A stretch of 64,000 nt of DNA from [Clostridium] scindens (GTDB lineage: Bacteria > Bacillota > Clostridia > Lachnospirales > Lachnospiraceae), in assembly GCF_019597925.1 (NCBI RefSeq), contig NZ_CP080442.1, positions 2,832,001-2,896,000 of the forward strand. Direction: 5' to 3'. Position 1 is the first letter of the stretch. The number at the start of each line of letters is the position of its first letter. The notes below the pieces were generated by a model. That model did not search any database. It was not told the DNA's origin and worked only from the letters and a program-made list of their open reading frames with translations. This document shows positions 1 to 8,325 of this stretch, piece after piece. The translations under genes were made by a program, and so were the position numbers.

Positions 1-194
1 GCCATGCGGCAGCGCTCTACTTCCTGCCGCATAGGCGTATTCCGATATTCCTTGTCCGGAAACTCCTTTTTCAGCAAATCCGTATACACAGTATATCCAA
101 CAATTACCTGGCTCATTTCTATAGCCCGAACGGCCTTCACCGTCATCTGCTCATAGGCACCCGGGCCCATTCCCACTACATAGATCTTATTCAA
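1..194 (-). CDS. cbiH: Cobalt-precorrin-3B C17-methyltransferase, N-terminal part (cut by window edge)
   Basis: SAM-dependent methylase of the anaerobic corrin ring pathway, which methylates C17 and contracts the ring. Only the first 64 residues or so are present; the gene runs off the left edge. The N-terminus reads NKIYVVGMGPG, the glycine-rich SAM-site loop of precorrin methylases, then a helix ending in VGYTVYTDLL, as in CbiH/CobJ. I chose the TTG at 192-194 because no ATG lies upstream of the conserved loop; it overlaps the cbiG stop by 8 bases, which suggests translational coupling. It is the last visible gene of the cbiD-L-F-G-H run. A sister methylase is possible, but the position after cbiG favours cbiH. 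Confidence 0.82.
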   Translation of the reverse strand, partial: MNKIYVVGMGPGAYEQMTVKAVRAIEMSQVIVGYTVYTDLLKKEFPDKEYRNTPMRQEVERCRM

Positions 195-1233
195 ACATAA
201 TCCCCCAATCCCTCTGCGCAATTGCTACCGTAACTCCGTCATCCACTTGCTTCTCTACCGCCAGCCTGCCATTGCCGCTGGCATATACGGCGCTTCTTTC
301 ACATACGTTATCAATTCCTGTAATCTTTTCTACAAACGCAGAAGCATGGAATTCCCCTTCTGCCTTTAGAAGTTCTCCGGCGCTGTAAGTTTCCAATTCC
401 AGGGAATGGTTTCTGCAATACCTCAGAATCCCTTCTTCCCCAGCTTTTATATCGATACTTGCCAGTTTGCAAAGGCTGCTTTGAAAAATGCCTTCTCTAT
501 TTAAAGTACGCTCAATTGCCTTCTCTATCTTTCCCGCGTCCGTCCCCTTTCTGCATCCGATTCCAACAACCGCTGCCCGGGGCACCAGATACAGCGTATG
601 CCTCCAGCCGGGATTTTTGCGGATGCCGATGCATATGTCCGGCTCTTTCTCCTGGCTTTGTACATCCATCATCCGGATTCCCTTTGGAGGTTCGCCCTTT
701 ATCTGGTTCTCTTCACAGGTACAATCCACGATGATTTCCTCGCCCGCCAATAATCTGGCCGATATCCGCTTAGCCTTCGCCATGTCCTCAATCCACAGAT
801 GATTCTCCTGGGCAAACTTATCCACTGCCCACAGGTGATGAATATCCGTAGCCGTAGTGATCACAGGCGTTCCTCCTATTCTGGCGGCAAGCGAAACAGC
901 CAATTCATTGGCGCCGCCTATGTGCCCGGACAGAATCGGAATCATGTAGCTGCCTTTTTCGTCTGCCACCAGCACGGCCGGATCGCTCGTCTTGGATTCC
1001 ACATAAGGAGCTATCGCGCGCACGGCGATTCCTGCTGCGCCAACATAGATCAGGGCATCGCGCTTTCGAAACATCCGCCCCGTCCATTCGCCCAGGGATT
1101 CTGTTATGGAACCCTGTACTCCATTGCATTTGATATCTGTTGTTACTTCATATCCTTCTTCAGATAAATATCCGGCAATCTTGTCCGCAAGTTCTTTCCC
1201 ATTTCTGGTAAAACTGATCACTGCTATCTGCAT
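187..1233 (-). CDS. cbiG: Cobalt-precorrin-5A hydrolase CbiG
   Basis: Opens the delta-lactone ring of cobalt-precorrin-5A and releases the C2 fragment as acetaldehyde, a step specific to the oxygen-independent cobalamin route. The 348 residues match the usual family length. The N-terminal domain begins MQIAVISFTRNG and contains YVGAAGIAVRAIAP and an ILSGHIGGANELA segment typical of CbiG. The C-terminal domain contains VVGIGCRKGTD, the conserved loop of the CbiG/CobE domain. The gene lies 27 bases after cbiF and overlaps cbiH. Its presence with cbiD identifies the anaerobic pathway. Confidence 0.95.
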   Translation of the reverse strand: MQIAVISFTRNGKELADKIAGYLSEEGYEVTTDIKCNGVQGSITESLGEWTGRMFRKRDALIYVGAAGIAVRAIAPYVESKTSDPAVLVADEKGSYMIPILSGHIGGANELAVSLAARIGGTPVITTATDIHHLWAVDKFAQENHLWIEDMAKAKRISARLLAGEEIIVDCTCEENQIKGEPPKGIRMMDVQSQEKEPDICIGIRKNPGWRHTLYLVPRAAVVGIGCRKGTDAGKIEKAIERTLNREGIFQSSLCKLASIDIKAGEEGILRYCRNHSLELETYSAGELLKAEGEFHASAFVEKITGIDNVCERSAVYASGNGRLAVEKQVDDGVTVAIAQRDWGIMFE

Positions 1234-1260
1234 CCTGCCTGTCCTTCCTCGTTCCCTGAT

Positions 1261-2055
1261 TCAATCCTTCCCATCGCCCGCTTCCTGCTGATTCCATGGA
1301 TGTCCGGCCTTTCGGTACTCTGTCGTAAATGATGGGTCATAGAGTCTGGATCTTTCATAGTCCTGATGAAGCACCACTTCTCCTACGATGATCAGCGCAG
1401 TCTTCGTAATCCCGTATTTTTTTGCTGTCTCCTCTAATGTTCCAACCGTACAGATATGCGTCTCTTCCTCCGGCCAGCTGGCTTTGAATACGATTGCCGC
1501 CGGCGTATCCTGGCGATATCCTCCCGCAATCAGCTGATCCGTCAGTTCCTTAAGCAGTCCTGTACTTAAGAATAATACCATAGTCGCGCCATGGGATGCA
1601 AAGGATGCGATCCGTTCTTTCTCCGGAACCGGCGTCCTTCCCTCCATCCTGGTAATCACCACGCTCTGGGATACTTCCGGCAATGTATATTCCAGGTTCA
1701 ATGCTGCCGCTGCCGCGCAGAATGAACTGACGCCAGGACAGGATTCATAAGAGATCCCCAGCTGATCCAGAATATCCATCTGCTCCCGGATCGCGCCATA
1801 CAGGCAAGGATCCCCGGTGTGAAGCCGGACAGTCTTAAGCCCTTCTGCCTCCGCCTGCTTCATGACCGCTATCACTTCCTCCAGCGTCATTACCGCGCTG
1901 TTATAGATTCTGCACGCTTCCCCCGCTTCTTTTAGCAGTCCCGGATTTACAAGGGATCCTGCATATATGATTACGTCCGCCTCTCTAAGAAGACGCTGGC
2001 CCCGGACGGTAATCAGATCTTCCGCCCCCGGGCCTGCTCCAACAAAATGTATCAT
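1261..2055 (-). CDS. cbiF: Cobalt-precorrin-4 C11-methyltransferase CbiF
   Basis: SAM-dependent methylase acting at C11 of cobalt-precorrin-4. The 264 residues start with MIHFVGAGPGAEDLITVRG, the SAM-site loop, followed by VIIYAGSLVNPGLL, which is characteristic of CbiF/CobM. RLHTGDPCLYGAIREQ is the second conserved methylase loop. Its ATG overlaps the cbiL stop in an ATGA arrangement, so translation is probably coupled. It belongs to the cobalamin operon between cbiL and cbiG. Confidence 0.95.
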   Translation of the reverse strand: MIHFVGAGPGAEDLITVRGQRLLREADVIIYAGSLVNPGLLKEAGEACRIYNSAVMTLEEVIAVMKQAEAEGLKTVRLHTGDPCLYGAIREQMDILDQLGISYESCPGVSSFCAAAAALNLEYTLPEVSQSVVITRMEGRTPVPEKERIASFASHGATMVLFLSTGLLKELTDQLIAGGYRQDTPAAIVFKASWPEEETHICTVGTLEETAKKYGITKTALIIVGEVVLHQDYERSRLYDPSFTTEYRKAGHPWNQQEAGDGKD

Positions 2056-2747
2056 AATGGCTCTCCTTCTTCTTTTACAAACAGCAGCGTGTAATATCCG
2101 GCATCTTCCGGTATCTGCTCTGCCCCATAATAAATTCTTTCCTGCTCCATCCCGCAGTTTTCAACCATCGTCACTTCGGCCGGATGATGCTTTAATACCT
2201 CTTTTACTTCCGGAAGCTTTCCTCCTGCCTTCATTAGCACTTTGGTGCCTGGAAGCCGCAGCGCCTCCTCGATCTGATAGGAAGCCGGTATGATATGGAT
2301 CTGCTGCGCCTTGCTGGCAATATCCATCTCAAGCCGCGCGGCAGCGGCGCAAAAAGAGGTGACACCGCTCACAATCTCGGTCTCATATCCTGCCTCCTTC
2401 ACAATATTGTGCAGATAGATGTAGGTAGAGTAAACCGTAGGATCGCCAAGGGTCAGAAATGCCACCGCCTTTCCTTGATCCAGATACGCTTCCAATATTC
2501 GTGCTCCATCTGCATGGCTCTTTTTTAACCTGTCCTTATCCTTCGTCATAGGCATATGGATTCCCAGTATCTCCTTTTTTCGAATTGCCGGGCAGGCACC
2601 TGACGCGATCTGGTATGCCACCGTATTTTCCGGCTCTTTCCCCGGGACCGCAATAACGTCGCATGCCTTTATCACCTGAACTGCCTTTAACGTAAGAAGT
2701 CCCGGATCCCCGGGCCCTACTCCTACTCCATATAACTTTCCTGCCAT
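2052..2747 (-). CDS. cbiL: Cobalt-precorrin-2 C20-methyltransferase CbiL
   Basis: Adds the C20 methyl group to cobalt-factor II/precorrin-2. The 231-residue protein starts MAGKLYGVGVGPGDPGLLTL, the typical CbiL/CobI N-terminus, then VIAVPGKEPENTVAY. A central FLTLGDPTVYSTYIYL loop is the family substrate/SAM loop, and VSGVTSFCAAAARL follows. It lies 32 bases after cbiD and overlaps cbiF by 4 bases. Its length fits the family. Confidence 0.95.
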   Translation of the reverse strand: MAGKLYGVGVGPGDPGLLTLKAVQVIKACDVIAVPGKEPENTVAYQIASGACPAIRKKEILGIHMPMTKDKDRLKKSHADGARILEAYLDQGKAVAFLTLGDPTVYSTYIYLHNIVKEAGYETEIVSGVTSFCAAAARLEMDIASKAQQIHIIPASYQIEEALRLPGTKVLMKAGGKLPEVKEVLKHHPAEVTMVENCGMEQERIYYGAEQIPEDAGYYTLLFVKEEGEPL

Positions 2748-2779
2748 TTGTATCCCTCTCTCGCTTCAACTGTCTTTCT

Positions 2780-3934
2780 CTATTTTTTCCCGTCTTGTTC
2801 CAGGTCTGCCACCGCTCTTCTTAGAAGGTCATCCGCAAGATCAGTCTTGCCCAATATTCCGTATACATTGGAGAAAACGACCGCTCCTGTCTCCATTTCC
2901 TCTCCTGCGCGGTATTCGAGGTATCTTTGTATCTGGCCCATGACTTGCTCCATCACCATACGGCGTTCCCCGTCGCTTAGCATGGCAAGGGCATCGTCCG
3001 TGGTCATGGCTTCCAGCAGCCTCCTGGATTGCTTCCCAGAAAGACCTGCCCGAAGAGCCGCAGATGCCAGAATCTCCATCCGGCAGTCTGCCCATCTGGA
3101 ATGGGTATTCATGATCCCGCCCGCCACCTTGATCAATTTTCCGATATGGCCTGCCACCAGAATTCCCTTGCAGCCTTGTTCCGATGCCATATCCAGGGTC
3201 TGTCCAATATAATTGCTGCATTTGATAACAGCCTTTTCTTCGATGCCGTAGGCATCCCTCAAAAACGTAAGGCCATAATTCCCCGGCGCAATGACCAGAT
3301 GCCGGCTTCCCCCGGCCATCCTTACCTGAATCTCCAGCCGTATCGTATCGATCAGTGCCTGCTCGCTCATCGGCTCTACCCGGCCGCTTGTCCCCAGTAT
3401 GGACAGGCCGCCTGTAATGCCAAGCCTTGGGTTAAAGGTCTTTCGTGCCAGCCTCTCTCCATCCGGGATGGATATCTCTACCTCGATGCCACCGCTATAT
3501 CCTGCTTCTTCACAGGCTTCCCCCACCTCCTGCAGGATCATCTTCCGCGGCACCTGGTTGATGGCCGGGCTTCCTATCGGCTGCTCCAGCCCTGGCTTCG
3601 TTACTTGGCCAATCCCCTGTCCGCCCCGCAGGACTCTTTCTCTTCCTTTCGTCCGCTGTACCTTGCTATATACCAGCACGCCGTCGGTGATATCCGGGTC
3701 ATCCCCGCTATCCTTTTTAACCGCGCAGGATACGCTGGAAGGTAATCTGTCTTCCTGCGCGGCGTACGCTATTTTTATGTCATAGAGTTCAAGGGTAAGC
3801 ATCTCCCCGTTGGGAAGCCCTACTTGTATATGATCTGCCTGCTCCCCGGTAAACAGCATCTGCATTGCCGCCTTGGTTGCTGCCTGGGCACATGTTCCTG
3901 TCGTATATCCCCAGGCAAGCTTCTTCTGTGCCAT
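2780..3934 (-). CDS. cbiD: Cobalt-precorrin-5B C1-methyltransferase CbiD
   Basis: Methylates C1 of cobalt-precorrin-5B in the anaerobic cobalamin pathway; the fold is unrelated to the other methylases. The 384 residues begin MAQKKLAWGYTTGTCAQAAT, containing the hallmark GYTTGTCA motif near the N-terminus. Further conserved segments are NPRLGITGGLSILGTSG and GCKGILVAGHIGKLIKVAGG. It is the first pathway gene in this operon; the upstream SOD-like gene ends 46 bases before it on the same strand with no clear terminator between them. Confidence 0.96.
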   Translation of the reverse strand: MAQKKLAWGYTTGTCAQAATKAAMQMLFTGEQADHIQVGLPNGEMLTLELYDIKIAYAAQEDRLPSSVSCAVKKDSGDDPDITDGVLVYSKVQRTKGRERVLRGGQGIGQVTKPGLEQPIGSPAINQVPRKMILQEVGEACEEAGYSGGIEVEISIPDGERLARKTFNPRLGITGGLSILGTSGRVEPMSEQALIDTIRLEIQVRMAGGSRHLVIAPGNYGLTFLRDAYGIEEKAVIKCSNYIGQTLDMASEQGCKGILVAGHIGKLIKVAGGIMNTHSRWADCRMEILASAALRAGLSGKQSRRLLEAMTTDDALAMLSDGERRMVMEQVMGQIQRYLEYRAGEEMETGAVVFSNVYGILGKTDLADDLLRRAVADLEQDGKK

Positions 3935-3980
3935 TGCCTTCCCTCCTTGTATATCCTCTGCCTGTTATATGGCTCTTATC

Positions 3981-4454
3981 CTATTCTTCCCATGCCATGA
4001 TCTCTCCGCAGGCGATCTTGTCTCCCGAGTCCCCGGATGGCTGGCTTCTGAAATCATCCGGCATCCCATGGACAACGATCGTCCTTCCAATCACTTCTTC
4101 CGGATAAAATCTCCCGGTATATACCTCCATCCATGCAATACCGTTGTGACTCATTAGCGGCGGAAGATCACCCGCATGCCTGGGATGAGGCACCCCTTTG
4201 GGATTATAATGGCTCTTGGCATCCGCAAATTCATCCTGTGAATTTCCCGTACAGCTGCCTCCTTCATGAATATGGAAGCCGTAGAAGCCGCCGCTCTCCC
4301 TTTCCAGTTCCGGGGGGATTCCATAGATTTCACCCATAAGAACCGTCCCTCCGTATACTTCATACAGATAGACATTTCCCCGGATCGATTCATATGTCTC
4401 GCTGCCTTTGATGGCTGCATGAGCAGACGGTATTCCTTGAATCACTTTAAACAT
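3981..4454 (-). CDS. Cu/Zn-type superoxide dismutase family protein, apparently cytoplasmic
   Basis: Related to copper/zinc superoxide dismutase, which disproportionates superoxide. In 157 residues the full ligand set can be read: GFHIHEGG (H61, H63), SHYNP (H82), PHPRHAGDL (H90, H93, D96) and VVHGMPDDF (H129). Cysteines in GGSCTG (C68) and IACGEI (C149) match the family disulfide. There is no signal peptide or lipobox, unlike most bacterial Cu/Zn enzymes, which are exported. It lies 21 bases after the EAL gene and 46 bases before cbiD, so it is probably cotranscribed with both. Whether it is an active dismutase in an anaerobe cannot be settled from sequence. Confidence 0.85.
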   Translation of the reverse strand: MFKVIQGIPSAHAAIKGSETYESIRGNVYLYEVYGGTVLMGEIYGIPPELERESGGFYGFHIHEGGSCTGNSQDEFADAKSHYNPKGVPHPRHAGDLPPLMSHNGIAWMEVYTGRFYPEEVIGRTIVVHGMPDDFRSQPSGDSGDKIACGEIMAWEE

Positions 4455-4475
4455 TTCATCACACTCCTTGCAACA

Positions 4476-6215
4476 TCATATGCAGCAGTCCATGAAATGT
4501 TCCTCAAATTCCTCCTGTGGCATTGGATGCCCATAATAATAGCCCTGGGCATACTGGCAACCCATTAAAGCCAGGCGCTGCGCCTGCTGCTTTGTCTCGA
4601 CCCCTTCGGCGATCACTTGAAGTCCCAGCTCCAGCGCCAGATTGATGACCGCCTGCATCGTCGCGTGCCTGCGCTTCGTTTCCGTCTCCTCCCGCAGAAA
4701 CTTAAGATCCAGCTTCAGAACATCTATAGGAAGTTCGGACAGCGTGTTGAGAGAGGAATATCCGCTTCCGAAATCATCCATCTCAACTACAAACCCGGAA
4801 TCCCGAAGCCTTTCCACCACCGCAAGAAGCTGCTGGGAGTCCGATATATAAGCTGACTCTGTAATCTCAAGATGCAGATCCTGCGGCTTCAGTCCATAAG
4901 TTTCAATCAGTTTGCCAAACTGCTCCGGCAGGTCTCCGTGATAGATATCCATCCTGGATACATTTACCGCTATAGGAATTCCGTGCATACCGGTCGCTTT
5001 CCATCTTTCCAGTATCTCGCAGGCCTTTCTACATACGTACATGTCCAGAGAATAGATGAATCCGTTCTTCTCAAAGACAGGGATGAACTCAGCCGGGGAG
5101 ATCATTCCCAGTTCCGGGTGCCGCCATCTTACCAGCGCCTCCGCTCCTATCATCTTCCCAGTCCCTAATTGTACCTTGGGCTGCAGATAGACCAGGAAAT
5201 CCTCCCTTAAAAGAGATTCCACCATGGTATCTAATATCTTCTGTTCCATAAGCATCTTGCGGCGCATGGAATCGTCATAGTAGGCCAGCCTCTTTGAAAA
5301 TATTCCCTTAATGCTTTCGACTGCGATAAATGCCCGGTCGCACATTCTTGCCGTAGAGATATCTCGTTCTTCAATCCTGTAGATTCCTGCCTTAACTTCG
5401 ATACGGGCAGGCAGTGAATAACTGTCAGCGAATTTTCCAAGGCTGTCCTCCAGCGACTTGTACCGCGCTTCTTGATGGGGCGCCAGCACGGCGAACAGAT
5501 CTGCCCTGATTCTGGCAGACAGCGATAATTCCCCTCCCCCCACATCCAGAAGGCAGGCGGACAGATCGCAAAGCAGCTGGTTGCCCGCGGCCGTTCCGAA
5601 CGCATCATTCACAATTTTGAATCTTTCAATATCCACGGCTATGATATCGAAATCCTGATCGGGATTCTCTTTCAGTATCCTATCTGCCTTTTCATAAAAG
5701 GCTTTTTCAGTAAGAAGGTTCGTGATCGGATCCCGTTCTAGTATCTCAATGATATTTTCAGCCTTGCGTATTTGCTCCAAGGTTTCTTTCAATTGCATGT
5801 TTGCCTTGGCAAGCGAACGCTTGGAATCAACGAGGCGGTTATTCATCTTCTGAATCTCATAGAATTCATTTCCATATGGGCCAGTGTTCATGCCCGGCAG
5901 TTCATCCAGCGCGCAGAGCTGGGCTTCCGTCATCTGAGGAAGCTGACTCTTGTCTTCCATCTCATACACAAGCAGCAGAACCTGTTCTTTTACTGCCTTA
6001 ACCGTTGCAAAAGCCATCCTGCCATCTGCTCCCCGAAGCTTAAGGCGCTGCGTCGCGCTTCCTCCCGCACTCTTCTGCATCAGCCTGTCCAGACAGTCCT
6101 GATCTGTAAAGATCTCCCGCGCGTCTTGTCCTTCCCGGGCCAGGCACGCGGGGATGCTGCGGATCACCTTTCTGATATTCCAACGTGCATCGCATAAAGC
6201 AATATAGACCATCAT
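4476..6215 (-). CDS. Degenerate GGDEF - intact EAL domain protein (probable c-di-GMP phosphodiesterase)
   Basis: A 579-residue soluble protein. Residues about 1-125 form an N-terminal sensory-like region, then a coiled stretch (MNNRLVDSKRSLAKANMQL), a GGDEF-like domain and a C-terminal EAL domain. The GGDEF signature is RADLF (about 237-241), so cyclase activity is unlikely. The EAL domain is complete, with EALVRW (E359) and MDDFGSGYSSL, as in active c-di-GMP phosphodiesterases. I place the start at the ATG at 6213-6215, preceded by GGAAG: it overlaps the stop of the B12-binding gene as ATGA, indicating coupling. A longer reading to 6245 lacks comparable support. No transmembrane segment is seen. 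Confidence 0.9.
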   Translation of the reverse strand: MMVYIALCDARWNIRKVIRSIPACLAREGQDAREIFTDQDCLDRLMQKSAGGSATQRLKLRGADGRMAFATVKAVKEQVLLLVYEMEDKSQLPQMTEAQLCALDELPGMNTGPYGNEFYEIQKMNNRLVDSKRSLAKANMQLKETLEQIRKAENIIEILERDPITNLLTEKAFYEKADRILKENPDQDFDIIAVDIERFKIVNDAFGTAAGNQLLCDLSACLLDVGGGELSLSARIRADLFAVLAPHQEARYKSLEDSLGKFADSYSLPARIEVKAGIYRIEERDISTARMCDRAFIAVESIKGIFSKRLAYYDDSMRRKMLMEQKILDTMVESLLREDFLVYLQPKVQLGTGKMIGAEALVRWRHPELGMISPAEFIPVFEKNGFIYSLDMYVCRKACEILERWKATGMHGIPIAVNVSRMDIYHGDLPEQFGKLIETYGLKPQDLHLEITESAYISDSQQLLAVVERLRDSGFVVEMDDFGSGYSSLNTLSELPIDVLKLDLKFLREETETKRRHATMQAVINLALELGLQVIAEGVETKQQAQRLALMGCQYAQGYYYGHPMPQEEFEEHFMDCCI

Positions 6216-6880
6216 ATCTTTTCTTCCGGCATATTCTCCGCCCATGCCACCAGTTCCCTTGCATCACGGGTATATACGTCAATCCTCCAGTCCTTTTGTA
6301 TTTCGCTCAAACTTTCCAATGCGTGTCCTCCAACCGCAATCCGAATATCCGTAAATGCCTCTTTAAGCCTCTTCACACTATCCATGCACTCCACCAAGTA
6401 CTGAGGCATGGTAATCGAAAGCGCTATCAGAGCCGGCTTTTCTTCCTCTGCGGCCTTATGTAACTCCTCATATGACGCCGCTCCAAGATAGACGCTGTCC
6501 CAGCCCGCATATTCAAAGAGATCCGCCACCATCCGGGCTCCCATCTCATGCAGTTCGCCGCCTACGCAGGCCACCACCATCTTCTTTCCTTTGCGACTGC
6601 TTTGAAAGATGGCCGGATACATCTGCGACATCGCTGTCTGGGTCGTGGCTGTACAGTAATGTTCCATATCTACGGATATCTTATGGCTATGCCATAGTTC
6701 GCCCACTTCCTCCATGGTTTTTCCAAGAATATCCACACAGATATCCGGAAGCGGGATATCGGACTGGAGAAAGTTTCCTACCAAAGCGACCGCCTTTCTG
6801 GTGTCTGACTCCATCAGCGAATTCAGATAGGAGGCTCTTTCTTCCTTGTATTTCCCCTTTCCCACTCGCTGTGCGTGCAT
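6212..6880 (-). CDS. Cobalamin-binding sensor-type protein (helical cap plus B12-binding domain)
   Basis: A 222-residue protein resembling the light/B12-sensing half of CarH-type regulators without a DNA-binding domain. Residues about 12-85 form a helical cap containing ELWHSHKISVDMEHY, comparable to the W/EH cap motif of B12 photoreceptors. A Rossmann-like domain follows with GGELHEMGARMVADLF, the E/DxHxxG cobalamin motif with axial-ligand candidate H111, then YLGA and VGGHAL. The ATG at 6878-6880 is chosen because GAGGAGG lies 7 bases upstream; it overlaps the preceding gene by 58 bases. Downstream it is coupled to the EAL protein. A corrinoid methyltransferase subunit is the alternative, but no methyltransferase is nearby. 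Confidence 0.85.
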   Translation of the reverse strand: MHAQRVGKGKYKEERASYLNSLMESDTRKAVALVGNFLQSDIPLPDICVDILGKTMEEVGELWHSHKISVDMEHYCTATTQTAMSQMYPAIFQSSRKGKKMVVACVGGELHEMGARMVADLFEYAGWDSVYLGAASYEELHKAAEEEKPALIALSITMPQYLVECMDSVKRLKEAFTDIRIAVGGHALESLSEIQKDWRIDVYTRDARELVAWAENMPEEKI

Positions 6881-7284
6881 GCTTTTGCCTCCTCGGCCAG
6901 CACTGCTTCCATCCCTTTGCTTACAATTTCTTCCAGTTCCCTTTGCCTGCTTCCGGACATTGTCTTCCCCACGCACTCCTTGACTGCCTGGAAATGCTCC
7001 ATCAGCAGCGCGCATACCCTGCCTCTTTCATCCGATGCAATCACAGGACAGAGCAGCTGATACAGCCACCGGGCATAATCCTCAAATATTTTCTTATCGC
7101 CCAGAGTCCAGGACGCATATAGATAGTCCGTCGTAAATTCTGCGTATTCCTTTGCCAGATTCCATTCCGGCATGCAGAATCCGCCTTGCCGCCTGGCAGC
7201 TTCGCTGTTCTGGCATCCGGCAACCATGTCAGAGAGTTTCTGGAATTCTGGTTCTGAATTGAATCCTAACAATCCCATTTTCAT
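6823..7284 (-). CDS. Unrecognised helical protein heading the B12/EAL operon
   Basis: A 153-residue protein I do not recognise. It is predominantly helical, rich in charged and aromatic residues (EYAEFTTDYLYASWTL; FEDYARWLYQLLCPV), with a basic tail and no signal peptide or membrane segment. A GGAA sequence precedes the chosen ATG by a few bases. Its 3' end overlaps the start of the B12-binding gene. Being first in the operon, it may be a sensor or partner of the B12 protein, but that is inference from position only. Confidence 0.6.
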   Translation of the reverse strand: MKMGLLGFNSEPEFQKLSDMVAGCQNSEAARRQGGFCMPEWNLAKEYAEFTTDYLYASWTLGDKKIFEDYARWLYQLLCPVIASDERGRVCALLMEHFQAVKECVGKTMSGSRQRELEEIVSKGMEAVLAEEAKACTHSEWERGNTRKKEPPI

Positions 7285-7352
7285 CCCGTTCCTTTTTCAC
7301 ATTTTCTTTGCTAAAATTGCTTAGCCAGTTCCAATATCATCAAACCAATACT

Positions 7353-7361
7353 ATTATAGCA
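7353..7361 (-). promoter_or_regulatory. Extended -10 promoter of the B12/EAL/cob run
   Basis: On the minus strand the sequence reads TGCTATAAT, an extended -10 element, about 70 bases before the first gene at 7284. The -35 region is weak. I looked for a cobalamin riboswitch between here and the gene and found neither its conserved box nor room for its usual length. Confidence 0.55.
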
Positions 7362-7412
7362 AATTTCGAAAGAAAAATATACTGTTTGATTTACCAGGCT
7401 TCTCATGCGTCA

Positions 7413-7442
7413 AAAGGCGGCTGACATCCGCCAGCCGCCTTT
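7413..7442 (-). terminator. Intrinsic terminator after the TipA-like gene
   Basis: An 11-bp perfect stem, AAAGGCGGCTG/CAGCCGCCTTT, with an 8-base loop starts 4 bases after the stop of the gene ending at 7446. The U-run on the minus strand is short. Confidence 0.7.
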
Positions 7443-7445
7443 ATA

Positions 7446-8294
7446 CTATCCTTTATAGAACGTTCTCAGCGCCCTTCCGATAAATACCGACGCTCCCTCT
7501 CCATATTTTTGATCCGTACTCTTCTGCAATGTTTCATTTTTCAGATACATGTCTGCCATATCAAGCATAAATGCAGATACATCTTTCATTTGATATAACT
7601 GTTTTGATACAAAATCTATCTCCCCCACAACCTCTTTTACTTCAAATGAATCTACGTCCGCTCCCATTCTGGATACGAGTTTTTCCGTCGCCGCATCCAG
7701 CCTCTTTTGGTATGCTTCCAAAATCTCAGGGTTTTCAGGATTGGCGGCAGCAGTCATGGCTCTCTCCTTATCCCCGTACCATTCCACCACCTTTTCAAAG
7801 TTCTTCTGGGCCTGCGGGCTGGCGGCGCTGTCAAGGAAATGCTGCTCAAACGCCTCCATACTCCCGTATTCCTTAATAAATATATCCTTTTGCTCATCTG
7901 TCATATTTTTTAACATATCGTTATACATCTGCTCGATATCCGTCTTATCAAAAACCTCGAAATCCATCTTATTCTCTCCTTTCAGAATGTCATCGATACT
8001 GCCGATGATCCGCTCAAGCCTTTCTTTTTTTAAGATCAGCAGTTTTTGCTGGCTCTTCAGCAGTTCATTCTTATCAAGATCAGGATTTTTAAGGACCGCC
8101 TTAATCTCCTTAAGGGGCATATCGAATTCTCGAAAGAACAGTATCTGCTGTAAGATCTCCAATGCCTTATCGTCATAAAGCCGGTATCCCGCCTCGCTGA
8201 CAAGAGTCGGCTTAAATAGTCCGATCTCATCATAATAATGAAGCGTACGTACGCTGATACCTGTGATCTTTGAAACTTCTTTTACTGTCCTCAT
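7446..8294 (-). CDS. MerR-family regulator with TipAS ligand-binding domain
   Basis: A 282-residue transcription activator. Residues 1-70 form the MerR winged helix (EVSKITGISVRTLHYYDEIG, then EAGYRLYDD), followed by a long dimerising coiled coil and, from about residue 115, a TipAS-type all-helical domain that binds thiopeptide-like or other amphipathic drugs in relatives. I start at the ATG at 8292-8294, preceded by AGGAGG; a longer reading to 8330 would run into the promoter's -10 box. The promoter has the 19-bp spacer of MerR-activated genes, so autoregulation is likely. It sits back to back with a two-component system. Confidence 0.9.
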   Translation of the reverse strand: MRTVKEVSKITGISVRTLHYYDEIGLFKPTLVSEAGYRLYDDKALEILQQILFFREFDMPLKEIKAVLKNPDLDKNELLKSQQKLLILKKERLERIIGSIDDILKGENKMDFEVFDKTDIEQMYNDMLKNMTDEQKDIFIKEYGSMEAFEQHFLDSAASPQAQKNFEKVVEWYGDKERAMTAAANPENPEILEAYQKRLDAATEKLVSRMGADVDSFEVKEVVGEIDFVSKQLYQMKDVSAFMLDMADMYLKNETLQKSTDQKYGEGASVFIGRALRTFYKG

Positions 8295-8325
8295 ATACCG
8301 TGTTCCTCCTGTTCTTGATGATTTT

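Noticed and set aside
6216..6245. Longer start for the EAL protein at 6245
   Set aside because: The ATG at 6213-6215 has a ribosome site and overlaps the upstream stop as ATGA; the extra 10 residues add nothing family-like.
7285..7445. Possible cobalamin riboswitch before the B12/EAL/cob run
   Set aside because: Only about 70 bases lie between the promoter and the first gene, and I find no conserved B12-box sequence.
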